Below, piece after piece: positions 30,288 to 40,398 of a stretch of 64,000 bases of DNA; within the stretch, counting starts at the first letter, position 1; each line of letters opens with the position of its first letter. A program made the translations under genes and the position numbers. The notes under the pieces were generated by a model. The model did not search any database and had not been told where the DNA came from. It saw only the letters and a program-made list of their open reading frames with translations. This DNA is from Pseudomonas fluorescens (GTDB taxonomy: Bacteria > Pseudomonadota > Gammaproteobacteria > Pseudomonadales > Pseudomonadaceae), in the NCBI RefSeq assembly GCF_040448305.1, contig NZ_CP148752.1, positions 1,178,001 through 1,242,000 of the forward strand. Direction: 5' to 3'.

Positions 30288-31787
30288 TCAGAGATGCTCG
30301 CCATGGCGGGCCATGATGTGCCGCACCACGCTGTAGTCCTGAAGCGAATCGCTGGACAGGTCTTTGCCGTAGCCCGAACGTTTCAGGCCGCCATGGGGCA
30401 TTTCGCTGACCAGCATGAAGTGGCTGTTGATCCAGGTGCAGCCGTACTGCAAGCGCGCCGCGACCTGCATGGCCTTGTCGAGGTTCTGGGTCCAGACCGA
30501 CGAGGCCAGGCCGTATTCCGAATCGTTGGCCCAGTCCACCGCTTGTTCGAGTTCATCGAAGCGGGTCACGGTGACCACCGGCCCGAACACTTCGCGCTGG
30601 ACGATCTCGTCACTTTGCTTGCAGCCGGCGAGCAGGGTCGGCTGATAATAGAAGCCGGCACCGGAATGCACCGCTGCGCCGGTCACCCGCTCGATGTGCG
30701 GCTGGCCGAGGGCACGCTCGACAAAACTGGCCACGCGGTCGCGCTGGCGGGTGCTGATCAGCGGGCCGATTTCGTTGTCGGCGTCGCGTTTGCCGGCGAA
30801 GCGCAGGCTGCTGACGGCTGCGCCGAGCTCGGCCACCAGACGGTCATGTATCCCCACCTGGGCATAAATGCGGCAAGCGGCGGTGCAATCCTGGCCGGCG
30901 TTGTAATAGCCGTAAGTGCGCACACCTTCGACCACGGCCTGAATGTCGGCATCGTTGCAGACGATCACGGGGGCCTTGCCGCCGAGTTCGAGGTGGGTGC
31001 GTTTGAGTGTTTTCGATGCAGCCTGGAGAATCTTCTGGCCGGTGACGATATCGCCGGTCAGCGACACCATGCGGATCTTCGGATGGCTGACCAAATGGCT
31101 GCCGACCCCTTCGCCGCCACCGCAAACGATGTTGATCACACCCCGTGGCAGGATCTCGGCCAGCGCCGGGGCCAGGGCCAGGATCGAAAGAGGCGTGTGT
31201 TCCGATGGCTTGAACACCAGGGTGTTGCCGGCGGCCAGGGCCGGGGCGATTTTCCACGCGGCCATCATGATCGGGTAGTTCCACGGCGCAATCGACGCCA
31301 CGACCCCGATAGGATCGCGCCGGACCATGCTGGTGTAGCCCGGCAGGTATTCGCCGCTGAGCTGGCCGGTCTGGCATCGCACGGCACCGGCGAAGAAGCG
31401 GAATACGTCGACCGTGGCATTGAGGTCATCCTGACGGGCCAGATGCAACGGCTTGCCGCAGTTCATGGATTCGAGGCGGGCCAGCAGGTCGGCGTTTTTT
31501 TCGATGGCGTTGGCGATCTCCAGCAACAGGTTCGAACGTTGTTGTGGCGTGGTCCGTGACCAACCGGCAAAGGCACGGTGGGCGGCGAGGATGGCCGCTT
31601 CGACTTGCTCGGTGCTGGCTTCGGCGATCTGCGTCAGGACTTCGCCGGTGGCCGGGTTGAGGATCGGCTCGACAAAGCCTTGCCCGGCGACCAGTTCACC
31701 GTCGATCAACAGGGCGGTGAACAACGGGGTCTGCGCGCCAGCCATTTTTCGGGTTCTCGTTTTTTGTGTGGCTTCTTGTGTAGACAT
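30288..31787 (-). CDS. Aldehyde dehydrogenase, PatD-like paralogue
   Basis: A 499-residue NAD-dependent aldehyde dehydrogenase closely similar to the patD product in this window. Shared motifs include [16 protein letters not shown] [35 protein letters not shown], catalytic Cys301 in [14 protein letters not shown] and Glu in [10 protein letters not shown] start it at ATG 31787 with AGGGAG upstream; the frame extends further without support. The first 25 residues are extra relative to the paralogue. As the first gene before the amine importer it may handle a different aminoaldehyde, such as one from cadaverine or a longer polyamine; this is inference. Confidence 0.85.
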   Translation of the reverse strand: MSTQEATQKTRTRKMAGAQTPLFTALLIDGELVAGQGFVEPILNPATGEVLTQIAEASTEQVEAAILAAHRAFAGWSRTTPQQRSNLLLEIANAIEKNADLLARLESMNCGKPLHLARQDDLNATVDVFRFFAGAVRCQTGQLSGEYLPGYTSMVRRDPIGVVASIAPWNYPIMMAAWKIAPALAAGNTLVFKPSEHTPLSILALAPALAEILPRGVINIVCGGGEGVGSHLVSHPKIRMVSLTGDIVTGQKILQAASKTLKRTHLELGGKAPVIVCNDADIQAVVEGVRTYGYYNAGQDCTAACRIYAQVGIHDRLVAELGAAVSSLRFAGKRDADNEIGPLISTRQRDRVASFVERALGQPHIERVTGAAVHSGAGFYYQPTLLAGCKQSDEIVQREVFGPVVTVTRFDELEQAVDWANDSEYGLASSVWTQNLDKAMQVAARLQYGCTWINSHFMLVSEMPHGGLKRSGYGKDLSSDSLQDYSVVRHIMARHGEHL

Positions 31788-31892
31788 GGCAGCGCTCCCT
31801 GTGACTGGGGCCCGGCCGTCTTTATTGGATGCAACAAGACTAGTTCGCGGACCCGAGGACAACAAATACTAAATACTGAAGGTGGCGTTCGA

Positions 31893-32807
31893 TTAAATAG
31901 ATGGCTTGCGCCCGCCGTGGGGTTGTTCGCGGGCGACCGTGAGAAACGGGTCCACCAGCGCCGGTCGCGCGGTGCCGCGGCGCCAGGCCAGGCCGACATC
32001 GAGGGTCTGGCTGAGGTCGGCAATCGGCCGTGCTTCGATGATGTCGCCCTCCAGTGACCACGGGCGATAGGTCATGTCAGGCTGGATCGACACGCCCAAT
32101 CCGGCGGCCACCAGGCTTCGCACCGCTTCGGTCGAGGCCGTGCGCAGGGTGATGCGCGGTTGCAAGGAGGCTGCCGACCACATGCGTTGGGCGTTTCGGT
32201 CCATTTCATCGACGTTCAGTTGAATCAATGGCTCGCGGGCCACGTCGGCGAGGTTGATGCTGTCGTGTTCCAGCAACGGGTGCTGGGCCGGCAGCCATAG
32301 CCGGTGAGGCGAGTGGGTCAGCACTTCGGTCTGCAGGGCGTGGCGGTCCTCGAGGTTGGAGAGGATCAGCACGCCGACATCGATCTCGCCGCTGACCAGC
32401 AAATGCTCGATGTACGGGCGCTCATCTTCCATCACGCGGATTTCCACGTTGGGGTAGGCGCGCTGGAAGCGGGTGAGCAGATCCGCCAGGTAATAACCGG
32501 CCACCAGGCTGGTCACGCCGACGATCAGTTGCCCGGCGACCTGGTCGGTGCTCTGTTGCAGGCTGCGCTTGGCGTTATCCACCGTGGCCAGGATCAAGTG
32601 CGCCTGACGCAGGAATTGATGCCCCTGGTGGGTCAGGGTCATGCCCTTGGCGTGGCGGCTAAACAGGCTGACGCCGATTTCCTCTTCCAGTTGCTGGATC
32701 GCCAGGGTCAGGGTCGATTGGGAAATGAACGCGGTTTGCGCGGCGGCCGAAATCGAGCCGGTCTCGGCCACGGCGATGAAGTGACGGATCTGACGCAAGG
32801 TCATCAT
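31893..32807 (-). CDS. LysR-family regulator of the polyamine region (NAC/Cbl-like)
   Basis: A 304-residue LysR-type regulator. The HTH is in IRHFIAVAETGSISAAAQTAFISQSTLTLAIQQLEEEIGVSLFSRH. The effector domain has the two-lobe pattern (LIVGVTSLVAGYYLADLLTRF; GLGVSIQPDMTYRPWSLEGD). It lies 105 bases upstream of the aldehyde dehydrogenase gene on the same strand, so it is likely to regulate the amine cluster, though LysR genes are more often divergent from their targets. No inducer can be read. Confidence 0.85.
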   Translation of the reverse strand: MMTLRQIRHFIAVAETGSISAAAQTAFISQSTLTLAIQQLEEEIGVSLFSRHAKGMTLTHQGHQFLRQAHLILATVDNAKRSLQQSTDQVAGQLIVGVTSLVAGYYLADLLTRFQRAYPNVEIRVMEDERPYIEHLLVSGEIDVGVLILSNLEDRHALQTEVLTHSPHRLWLPAQHPLLEHDSINLADVAREPLIQLNVDEMDRNAQRMWSAASLQPRITLRTASTEAVRSLVAAGLGVSIQPDMTYRPWSLEGDIIEARPIADLSQTLDVGLAWRRGTARPALVDPFLTVAREQPHGGRKPSI

Positions 32808-32840
32808 GGGAAAGCACCCGGTGGGCTGTTTTTATCGATT

Positions 32841-32943
32841 GGCGAGAGTGTATATCGTTTTTTCTGATAGTCAGGTGCAAGCGGTAGCGCGGGCATTGAG
32901 GCAATGCAACATCTGGAAGCACTCTCGCCCACGGGACGTGGGC
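32841..32943. other. Intergenic segment with long-range inverted repeat and terminator-like hairpin
   Basis: GGCGAGAGTG (32841-32850) is perfectly complementary to CACTCTCGCC (32920-32929), 69 bases apart. It is followed by the hairpin GCCCACG-GGA-CGTGGGC (32927-32943) and a T-rich stretch. This layout could be a small RNA with its own terminator between the divergent LysR and DUF533 genes. Confidence 0.4.
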
Positions 32944-33001
32944 ACTTTCGTTTTAGGCTGGTGGTCTTGGTTTCAGGTTAAACGTCTTGTGGAGGCGGTA
33001 A

Positions 33002-33694
33002 ATGAACACCCGTGGATTGCTCGATCAACTACTCAAGTCCGGCCAGGACCTGTTGCAGAACAAGGCCGGCAGCTCACAGCAAAAGGGCGCGAGCGGTGGC
33101 AACGGTGCCCTCGGCAGCTTGCTCTCCGGCGCGAGTGGCGGGGCATTGGCGGCAGGCGCCATGGGCTTGCTGCTCGGCAGCAAAAAGGCCCGTAAAGTCG
33201 GGGGCAAGGTCGCGGTCTACGGCGGTCTCGCCGCGTTGGGCGTGCTGGCCTATAAAGCCTATGGTAACTGGCAGGCGCAGCAGGGCGGTGCAGCCGGTAC
33301 GGAGCCGCAAACCCTGGACCGCGTGCCGGCTGCGCAAGTCGAGCTGCACAGTCAGGCGATTCTCAAGGCGCTGGTGGCCGCGGCCAAGGCTGACGGTCAT
33401 GTCGATGAGCGCGAGCGTGCCTTGATCGAAGGCGAGTTCACCCGGCTCGACAGCGACCAGGAGCTGCAACACTGGCTGCACGCCGAGCTCAACAAGCCGC
33501 TGGACCCGAGCGATGTCGCCCGCGCCGCCCGTTCTCCGGAAATCGCCGCCGAGATGTACATCGCCAGCGTGATGATGGTGGACGAGGAAAACTTCATGGA
33601 GAAGGCCTATCTCGACGAACTGGCGCGCCAGCTCAAGCTGGAGCCGGGGTTGAAAGCCGAGCTGGAGAAGCAGGTTCGCCAGGCTTCCCTGTAA
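33002..33694 (+). CDS. DUF533 (TerB-like) inner-membrane protein
   Basis: A 230-residue protein of the YebE/DUF533 family. The N-terminal third is Gly/Ser/Ala-rich (LLSGASGGALAAGAMGLLLGSKKARKVGGKVAVYGGLAALGVLAYKAYGNW) with one or two short membrane helices. The C-terminal half (about 95-228) is a TerB-like helical domain with ALVAAAKADGHVDERERALIEGEF and MVDEENFMEKAYLDELARQL. GGAGG lies six bases before the ATG. The family is linked to envelope stress in enterobacteria, but the molecular role is not known. Confidence 0.85.
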   Translation: MNTRGLLDQLLKSGQDLLQNKAGSSQQKGASGGNGALGSLLSGASGGALAAGAMGLLLGSKKARKVGGKVAVYGGLAALGVLAYKAYGNWQAQQGGAAGTEPQTLDRVPAAQVELHSQAILKALVAAAKADGHVDERERALIEGEFTRLDSDQELQHWLHAELNKPLDPSDVARAARSPEIAAEMYIASVMMVDEENFMEKAYLDELARQLKLEPGLKAELEKQVRQASL

Positions 33695-34018
33695 ACCGTC
33701 AGACTGCATTCGCGAGCAGGCTCGCTCCCACATCAGGTCTTCAGTGATCACAGATTCTGCGTACGCCAGAGATTCAATGTGGGAGCGAGCCTGCTCGCGA
33801 TGGCGTTTTCAGCCACACCACCGCCCCAATGGCCATTCCACGGCCCCTTTCTACCCAATCACCCCTGGCACCCATCCCCTTCATTAGCGGACAGTCCCGC
33901 TCCAGAGCCCATCCCGCCTTTTTTCAACGGGATGAGAAGTGGCGCGCAACCGTCTTATAAATGAAACACCGCCCTCAGCTATACTCCCCGCATTTCGAAT
34001 CAGGCCCGAGGATTGACT
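33695..34018. other. Intergenic region upstream of wspA
   Basis: It holds a REP pair and, nearer wspA, a small inverted repeat (AGCGG ... CCGCT near 33886) and TATACT at 33980-33985 as a possible -10. No gene is supported. Confidence 0.5.
33709..33801. repeat. REP pair, inverted geometry
   Basis: ttcgcgagcaggctcgctcc ... ggagcgagcctgctcgcgat. The units face opposite to most other pairs in the window. Confidence 0.88.
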
Positions 34019-35641
34019 GTGAAGAACTGGACGTTACGCCAACGCATTTTGGCGAGCTTTGCGGTAATTATCGCCATCATGTTGCTGATGGTCGTCGTGT
34101 CGTATTCCCGTTTACTGTCGATTGAGTCCAGTGAGAACGTTGTGCGCTCGGACAGTGTTCCCGGGATTCACTACAGCTCCCTGATTCGCGGTGCCTGGGT
34201 CGATGATTACGTGCTGACCCAGCAACTGATCGGGCTGGGGGGCGGTCGAGGCATGACCCAGGCTGACAAGGATATGTACCAGGGTATTGAGGCACGGCTG
34301 GAACGCGCGATGGCCAGCTACCACGGTACCATCTTCCAGAAAGATGATCTGGCAAGGTTCGAGGAGTTTGAAAAGCTGCACGATCAATATGACAAGCTGC
34401 TCGAAGAGGTACTCGATGCCTACCAGCAAAAGGACTTCGAACAGGCCCGTCGCATCCTCGCCGAACAGATGACCCCGGCATGGGCTGCCGGCCGCAAACA
34501 GCTGGATGAACTCATTGAGTTCAACAGGGAGGCGGCTGAGGCGGCCACTGACTCGATCATTTCATCGGTAGCGATGGCGAAGCTGATCATGGTCATTTCG
34601 TTGCTGGTCGCAGTCATTAGTGCCGGGTTGTGTGGTCTTTTGTTGATGCGCGCGATCATGGCGCCGATGAACCGCATCGTGAGAATCCTCGAAATCATGC
34701 GCACTGGCGACCTCAGCAGCCGCCTGAATCTGGAGCGCAAGGACGAATTCGGCGCGGTAGAGACCGGTTTCAACGACATGATGACCGAGCTCACTTCTCT
34801 GGTGTCCCAGGCCCAGCGGTCGTCGGTGCAGGTGACTACGTCGGTGACCGAGATCGCCGCGACATCCAAGCAGCAACAAGCCACCGCCACCGAAACTGCC
34901 GCCACCACCACGGAAATCGGCGCGACCTCCCGTGAGATCGCCGCCACTTCCCGGGATCTGGTGCGCACCATGACCGAGGTCTCCACCGCCGCCGATCAGG
35001 CTTCAGTGGCCGCCGGCTCCGGACAACAGGGCCTGGCGCGCATGGAGGAAACCATGCACTCGGTGATGGGCGCGGCCGATCTGGTCAACGCCAAGCTGGC
35101 GATCCTCAACGAGAAGGCCGGCAACATCAATCAGGTGGTGGTGACCATCGTCAAGGTTGCCGACCAGACCAACCTGTTGTCGCTCAACGCCGCCATCGAG
35201 GCCGAAAAGGCCGGTGAGTACGGACGCGGTTTTGCCGTGGTCGCCACCGAAGTGCGGCGTCTGGCGGACCAGACGGCGGTGGCCACCTACGACATCGAGC
35301 AGATGGTGCGCGAGATCCAGTCGGCGGTATCGGCCGGGGTGATGGGCATGGACAAGTTCTCTGAAGAAGTGCGCCGCGGCATGTCCGAGGTGCAGCAAAT
35401 CGGCGAGCAGTTGTCGCAGATCATCCATCAGGTTCAGGCGTTGGCGCCGCGGGTGTTGATGGTCAACGAAGGCATGCAGGCCCAGGCCACCGGTGCCGAG
35501 CAGATCAACCATGCGCTGGTGCAGTTGGGCGATGCCAGCAGCCAGACGGTCGAGTCTTTACGCCAGGCCAGTTTCGCCATCGATGAGCTGAGCCAGGTGG
35601 CCGTCGGGCTGCGCAGCGGCGTTTCGCGATTCAAAGTCTGA
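34019..35641 (+). CDS. wspA: Methyl-accepting chemotaxis protein WspA (surface sensing)
   Basis: A 540-residue receptor. TM1 (about 11-30) and TM2 (about 188-210) flank a four-helix-bundle periplasmic domain, followed by HAMP ([27 protein letters not shown]) and the signalling domain with hairpin tip [21 protein letters not shown]. It responds to surface contact and drives WspE. I choose GTG 34019 because GAGGA lies six bases upstream; the TTG at 34013 touches that site. First gene of wspABCDEF; its stop overlaps the wspB start by one base (TGATG). Confidence 0.93.
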   Translation: MKNWTLRQRILASFAVIIAIMLLMVVVSYSRLLSIESSENVVRSDSVPGIHYSSLIRGAWVDDYVLTQQLIGLGGGRGMTQADKDMYQGIEARLERAMASYHGTIFQKDDLARFEEFEKLHDQYDKLLEEVLDAYQQKDFEQARRILAEQMTPAWAAGRKQLDELIEFNREAAEAATDSIISSVAMAKLIMVISLLVAVISAGLCGLLLMRAIMAPMNRIVRILEIMRTGDLSSRLNLERKDEFGAVETGFNDMMTELTSLVSQAQRSSVQVTTSVTEIAATSKQQQATATETAATTTEIGATSREIAATSRDLVRTMTEVSTAADQASVAAGSGQQGLARMEETMHSVMGAADLVNAKLAILNEKAGNINQVVVTIVKVADQTNLLSLNAAIEAEKAGEYGRGFAVVATEVRRLADQTAVATYDIEQMVREIQSAVSAGVMGMDKFSEEVRRGMSEVQQIGEQLSQIIHQVQALAPRVLMVNEGMQAQATGAEQINHALVQLGDASSQTVESLRQASFAIDELSQVAVGLRSGVSRFKV

Positions 35642-36177
35642 TGAGCGAAATCACGGCCAAACGCTCTGTCGTGACGCAGGCGCTACATGCATTGTTTCTG
35701 GTGTTTCGCATCGGCAACGAGCGCTATGCCTTGAAGGCTATCGAAGTGGCTGAAGTGTTGCCGCGCCTGCCCTTGAAGCCCATTGCCCATGCCCCCGCCT
35801 GGGTCGCCGGGGTGTTCGCCTATCGGGGCACCGTGGTGCCGGTGATCGACTTGAGCGCACTGACCTTTGGTACGCCTGCACAGGCCCGTACCAGCACGCG
35901 ACTGGTGCTGGTCAACTATCACCCGGATGAATCCGCCGAGTCGCAGCTGCTCGGGCTGATTCTGGAACAGGCGACTGACACCTTGCGCTGCGATCCGGCG
36001 GATTTTCAGCCCTACGGCCTGGACAATCGCCAGACGCCTTACCTCGGGCCGGTGCGCAAGGACGAGCAGGGTTTACTGCAATGGGTACGCGTCGGCGATC
36101 TGCTGGACGATCAGGTGCGCGCATTGTTGTTCCCCTCGCCGCCAATGGATCCGGCGCTGCTGCAGGAGCGGCCATGA
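35641..36177 (+). CDS. wspB: CheW-like coupling protein WspB
   Basis: A 178-residue single CheW domain: FLVFRIGNERYALKAIEVAEVLPRLPLKPIAHAPAWVAGVFAYRGTVVPVIDL is the typical coupling-protein fold. It links WspA to the kinase WspE. It overlaps wspA by one base and wspC by four bases, so translation is coupled in both directions. Wsp operons carry two CheW-like proteins, and this one lacks the cysteine-rich head of WspD. Confidence 0.92.
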   Translation: MSEITAKRSVVTQALHALFLVFRIGNERYALKAIEVAEVLPRLPLKPIAHAPAWVAGVFAYRGTVVPVIDLSALTFGTPAQARTSTRLVLVNYHPDESAESQLLGLILEQATDTLRCDPADFQPYGLDNRQTPYLGPVRKDEQGLLQWVRVGDLLDDQVRALLFPSPPMDPALLQERP

Positions 36178-37445
36178 ACAGCGACCAGCGTTTTTTCGAC
36201 TTCCTCAAGGAAACCATCGGACTCGACGTGACCTCGGTAGGGCCGGCGATCATCGAGCGAGCGGTGCGCCAGCGCTGCATCGCTGCGCAAGTACCCTCGG
36301 CCGATGAATATTGGCGAACCTTGCAGGGCTCGCGGGACGAGCAGCAGGCGTTGATCGAAGCGGTGATCGTTCCGGAAACCTGGTTCTTCCGCTATCCGGA
36401 GTCCTTCGTCACCCTGGCGAAACTGGCGAGCAAGCGTCTGTCCGAGATCAACAGCCTGCGCGCACTACGGATTCTCAGCCTGCCATGCTCCACTGGCGAA
36501 GAACCGTACTCGATCGCCATGGCGTTGCTCGATGCCGGGCTCAAACCACACCAGTTCAAGGTCGACGGCCTGGACGTCAGCCCGTTGTCAGTGGAAAAAG
36601 CCCGGGGGGCGTTGTACGGCAAGAATTCCTTTCGGGGTGACGACATTACGTTTCGCGACCGTCATTTCATTGCTGAAGGCGAGAGCTATCGCCTCGATCA
36701 GCGCGTGCTTGAGCAAGTGCGCCTGCAGGTCGGCAACTTGCTGGATCCGGCTTTGCTGGCCGGTGAGCCGCCCTTCGATTTCGTGTTTTGTCGCAACCTG
36801 CTGATCTATTTCGACCAGCCGACCCAGAAGCAAGTCTTCGAAGTGCTCAAGTGCCTGACCCACGTTGACGGCGTGCTGTTTATCGGGCCGGCCGAAGGCA
36901 GTCTGCTGGGGCGTTTGGGGATGCGCTCGATCGGTATCGCACAGTCCTTCGCGTTCAGCCGGCAAGGGATGCCGGACCCTGAACCCTTGCCGGCATTCGT
37001 TCCAGCGCCATTGCCAGTGCCGCAACCGCTGCGCAATCCACCGCCTGCGCCAGTGCGCAGCCGTCCGTTTGCCCGGGTTGCGCCGCTGCAGGCTGCGCCT
37101 GCAATCTCAGGTACCGACACTGCCGCGCTGCTGGCCAATATCGCCGTGCTGGCCGATGAAGGCAAAAGCGCCGATGCACGAGCGGCGTGTGAAAGTTACT
37201 TGTGCAGCCATGAGCCGGTGGCTCAAGTCTTTTATTGGTTGGGACTGCTCAGCGATGTGGCCGGCAATACCCTTGAAGCCCAGGGTTTTTACCGCAAGGC
37301 GTTGTACCTCGAACCGCAGCATCCTGAGGCGTTGATGCACCTGGCCGGGTTGCTGCAGGCCCAGGGCGACGCGATGGGAGCCAGACGATTGCAGGAACGT
37401 GCCGCCCGCAGCGCACGCGCCGCCGACAGTGAGCGTAAACGATGA
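36174..37445 (+). CDS. wspC: CheR-type methyltransferase WspC with TPR tail
   Basis: A 423-residue SAM-dependent glutamate methyltransferase that adapts WspA. The CheR N-terminal helices are followed by the SAM site LSLPCSTGEEPYSIAMALLDAG and VFCRNLLIYFD. After a proline-rich linker (about 265-310) comes a C-terminal TPR region (FYWLGLLSDVAGNTLEAQGFYRKALYLEPQHPEALMHLAGLL), as in known WspC. I start it at ATG 36174, overlapping the wspB stop; a longer frame to 36081 lies inside wspB. Confidence 0.92.
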   Translation: MNSDQRFFDFLKETIGLDVTSVGPAIIERAVRQRCIAAQVPSADEYWRTLQGSRDEQQALIEAVIVPETWFFRYPESFVTLAKLASKRLSEINSLRALRILSLPCSTGEEPYSIAMALLDAGLKPHQFKVDGLDVSPLSVEKARGALYGKNSFRGDDITFRDRHFIAEGESYRLDQRVLEQVRLQVGNLLDPALLAGEPPFDFVFCRNLLIYFDQPTQKQVFEVLKCLTHVDGVLFIGPAEGSLLGRLGMRSIGIAQSFAFSRQGMPDPEPLPAFVPAPLPVPQPLRNPPPAPVRSRPFARVAPLQAAPAISGTDTAALLANIAVLADEGKSADARAACESYLCSHEPVAQVFYWLGLLSDVAGNTLEAQGFYRKALYLEPQHPEALMHLAGLLQAQGDAMGARRLQERAARSARAADSERKR

Positions 37446-38122
37446 TCGCCGCCGACACCTTTAGCGTCACCCGGGATGCCCAGGCCATCGACGATTGCTG
37501 GAACCGCATCGGTATCCACGGCGACAAGTCCTGCCCGCTGCTCAGCGAACATATTCATTGCCGCAATTGTACGGTGTATTCCGCGGCCGCCACACGCTTG
37601 CTCGATCGCTATGCATTGCAGCAGGAAGATCGCGGGCCAGCGTCCGTCGCGGTCGAGAGCGAGGTGAAAACCCGCTCGCTGTTGATGTTCCGTTTGGGGG
37701 AGGAGTGGCTGGGGCTCGCGACCCGTAGTCTGGTAGAGGTAGCGCCGCTGCAAGCGATTCACTCTTTGCCGCATCAACGCTCCCGGGCCTTGCTCGGTGT
37801 GGCGAATGTGCGCGGTGCGTTGGTCGCCTGCCTGTCGCTGGTGGAGCTGCTCGGCCTCGACGGCACCAGCAACGTGGCACCCGGCGCGCGGGTCATGCCA
37901 CGCATGTTGATCATCGCCGCCGATGGCGGGCCGGTGGTGGTGCCGGTGGACGAGGTCGACGGGATTCATGCCATCGATGAGCGCATCCTCGATGCCGCGT
38001 CGCGCTCGGGTGCTCAGGTCAGCGCCAAATACACCCGTGGCGTGTTGCAATTCAAAGGTCGCAGCCTGCGTTGGCTGGATGAAGAACAGCTGCTGTCCGC
38101 CGTGTCCCGGAGCCTCACATGA
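37442..38122 (+). CDS. wspD: CheW-like coupling protein WspD with cysteine-rich N-terminus
   Basis: A 226-residue protein. The C-terminal part (about 78-222) is a CheW domain (LLMFRLGEEWLGLATRSLVEVAPLQAIHSLPH). The N-terminal 75 residues are unusual: Cys19, Cys31, Cys40 and Cys43 with His37 and His39 form a possible metal-binding cluster (DDCW...SCPLL...HIHCRNC). It couples WspA to WspE as a second scaffold. Starts and stops overlap neighbours by four bases. Confidence 0.9.
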   Translation: MIAADTFSVTRDAQAIDDCWNRIGIHGDKSCPLLSEHIHCRNCTVYSAAATRLLDRYALQQEDRGPASVAVESEVKTRSLLMFRLGEEWLGLATRSLVEVAPLQAIHSLPHQRSRALLGVANVRGALVACLSLVELLGLDGTSNVAPGARVMPRMLIIAADGGPVVVPVDEVDGIHAIDERILDAASRSGAQVSAKYTRGVLQFKGRSLRWLDEEQLLSAVSRSLT

Positions 38123-40398
38123 CCCCCGAGCAAATGCGCGACGCCTCTTTGCTGGAGCTGTTCAGCCTGGAGGCCGAAGCCCAGACCCAGGTCTTGAGCG
38201 CCGGCCTGCTGGCGCTTGAGCGCGATCCGACCCAGGCCGATCAACTTGAATCGTGCATGCGTGCGGCGCACTCGCTCAAGGGGGCGGCGCGGATCGTTGG
38301 CGTCGATGCCGGGGTCAGCGTTGCCCATGTGATGGAAGATTGCCTGGTCAGTGCCCAGGAAGGCCGCCTGTTGCTGCGCCCCGAGCACATCGATGCGTTG
38401 CTGCAAGGCACTGATTTGCTGATGCGCATCGCCACGCCGAACAGCACGCCGGGGGCCGCGGACATCGACGCCTATGTGGTATTGATGGCGGGGTTGCTAG
38501 ACCCGGCGGCGTTCCTGATTGCGGCTGCTGCACCGGTGATGGCCGAGCTACAACTCGAGGCACCCGTGCCCAAGGTCGAGCCGCCGGTGCCTGCCATCGA
38601 ACCGCCACCGGCACCAGCCCCGAGCAAGACCAAACGCACCACCGAAAACGGCGAACGTGTGCTGCGTGTCACCGCCGAGCGGCTGAACAGCCTGCTCGAT
38701 CTGTCGAGCAAATCCCTGGTGGAAACCCTGCGGCTCAAACCGCACCTTGCGACCATGCAGCGACTCAAACGCATGCAGAGCAACAGCCTGCGCGCACTGG
38801 AGAATCTCAATGTGCATCTCAAGGATCACGCCTTGAGCCTGGAAGCTCAGGAGACCCTTGAGGATGCGCGGCGATTGCTCGCGCAATCCCAGCAACTGCT
38901 CATGGAAAAGAACGCCGAACTCGATGAGTTCGCCTGGCATGCCAGCCAGCGGGCACAGGTGTTGTACGACACGGCGCTGGCCTGTCGCATGCGGCCGTTT
39001 GCCGATGTGCTGACCGGGCAGGTGCGGATGGTCCGGGATCTGGGGCGCGATCTGGGCAAACAGGTGCGGCTGGAAATTGAAGGCGAAAAAACCCAGGTCG
39101 ATCGCGACGTACTGGAAAAGCTCGAAGCACCGCTGACTCACCTGTTACGCAATGCGGTCGACCACGGCATCGAAACCCCGGAACAACGCCTGCTGGCCGG
39201 CAAGCCGGCTGAAGGTTTGATTCGCCTGCGCGCTTCTCATCAGGCCGGTTTGCTGGTGCTCGAATTGAGCGATGACGGCAACGGCGTGGATCTGGAAAAG
39301 CTCCGCCGAAGCATCGTTGAACGAAGTTTGTCGCCCGCGCAAACCGCTGCTCAGTTGAGTGAAGAGGAGTTGCTGACGTTCCTGTTCCTGCCCGGTTTCA
39401 GTCTGCGCGACACGGTCACCGAGGTGTCCGGTCGCGGCGTCGGCCTGGATGCAGTGCAGCACATGGTCCGGCAGTTGCGCGGCGCGGTGGTGCTGGAGCA
39501 GGCGGCAGGCGAGGGCAGTCGTTTCCACCTTGAGGTACCGCTGACCCTGTCGGTGGTGCGCAGCCTCGTGGTGGACGTCGGCGACGAAGCCTATGCCTTC
39601 CCGTTGGCCCATATCGAGCGCATGTGCGACCTGGAGCCGGCGGATATCGTGCAGGTCGAAGGCCGCCAGCATTTCTGGCACGAAGGCCGGCATGTCGGCC
39701 TGGTGGCAGCCAGTCAGTTGCTGCAACGTCCGGCCAGCCAGAACAGCGGGCAAACCCTGAAAGTCGTGGTGATTCGCGAGCGCGATGCCATCTACGGGGT
39801 GGCGGTGGAACGGTTTATAGGTGAGCGGACATTGGTGGTGCTGCCGCTGGATGAGCGTCTGGGCAAGGTGCAGGACATTTCCGCCGGGGCCCTGCTCGAC
39901 GACGGCTCGGTGGTGCTGATCGTCGATGTCGAAGACATGCTGCGTTCAGTGGAGAAGCTGCTCAACACAGGTCGCCTGGAGCGCATTGCCCGTCACAGCA
40001 ATCAGGTGGTCGAGGCGGCCCGCAAACGCATTCTGGTGGTGGATGATTCTCTGACCGTGCGAGAGTTGCAGCGCAAGCTGTTGCTCAATCGCGGCTACGA
40101 CGTGGCGGTTGCGGTGGACGGCATGGACGGCTGGAACGCGCTGCGTTCGGAGGATTTCGACCTGCTGATCACCGACATTGATATGCCGCGCATGGATGGC
40201 ATCGAACTGGTCACGCTGCTGCGTCGGGATAATCGCCTGCAATCGCTGCCGGTGATGGTGGTGTCCTACAAGGATCGTGAAGAGGACCGGCGCCGTGGAC
40301 TGGATGCCGGGGCCGACTATTATCTAGCCAAGGCCAGTTTCCATGACGACGCCTTGCTCGATGCAGTGGTCGAGCTCATCGGAGGAGCACGAGCATGA
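38119..40398 (+). CDS. wspE: Hybrid CheA-type kinase WspE
   Basis: A 759-residue kinase. The Hpt domain has phospho-His51 in CMRAAHSLKGAARIVG. After a linker come the dimerisation helices and the HATPase domain (LTHLLRNAVDHGIE, LSDDGNGVD, GRGVGLDAV), a CheW-like regulatory domain, and a C-terminal receiver with Asp686 (LLITDIDMPRMDG). It phosphorylates the diguanylate cyclase WspR and the methylesterase WspF. It has no P2-like CheY-binding module that I can see. It overlaps wspD and wspF by four bases. Confidence 0.93.
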   Translation: MTPEQMRDASLLELFSLEAEAQTQVLSAGLLALERDPTQADQLESCMRAAHSLKGAARIVGVDAGVSVAHVMEDCLVSAQEGRLLLRPEHIDALLQGTDLLMRIATPNSTPGAADIDAYVVLMAGLLDPAAFLIAAAAPVMAELQLEAPVPKVEPPVPAIEPPPAPAPSKTKRTTENGERVLRVTAERLNSLLDLSSKSLVETLRLKPHLATMQRLKRMQSNSLRALENLNVHLKDHALSLEAQETLEDARRLLAQSQQLLMEKNAELDEFAWHASQRAQVLYDTALACRMRPFADVLTGQVRMVRDLGRDLGKQVRLEIEGEKTQVDRDVLEKLEAPLTHLLRNAVDHGIETPEQRLLAGKPAEGLIRLRASHQAGLLVLELSDDGNGVDLEKLRRSIVERSLSPAQTAAQLSEEELLTFLFLPGFSLRDTVTEVSGRGVGLDAVQHMVRQLRGAVVLEQAAGEGSRFHLEVPLTLSVVRSLVVDVGDEAYAFPLAHIERMCDLEPADIVQVEGRQHFWHEGRHVGLVAASQLLQRPASQNSGQTLKVVVIRERDAIYGVAVERFIGERTLVVLPLDERLGKVQDISAGALLDDGSVVLIVDVEDMLRSVEKLLNTGRLERIARHSNQVVEAARKRILVVDDSLTVRELQRKLLLNRGYDVAVAVDGMDGWNALRSEDFDLLITDIDMPRMDGIELVTLLRRDNRLQSLPVMVVSYKDREEDRRRGLDAGADYYLAKASFHDDALLDAVVELIGGARA

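Noticed and set aside
33709..33801. CRISPR-like array from repeated gagcaggctc units
   Set aside because: Units come as single inverted pairs scattered between genes, not as regular direct repeats with spacers; they are REP sequences.
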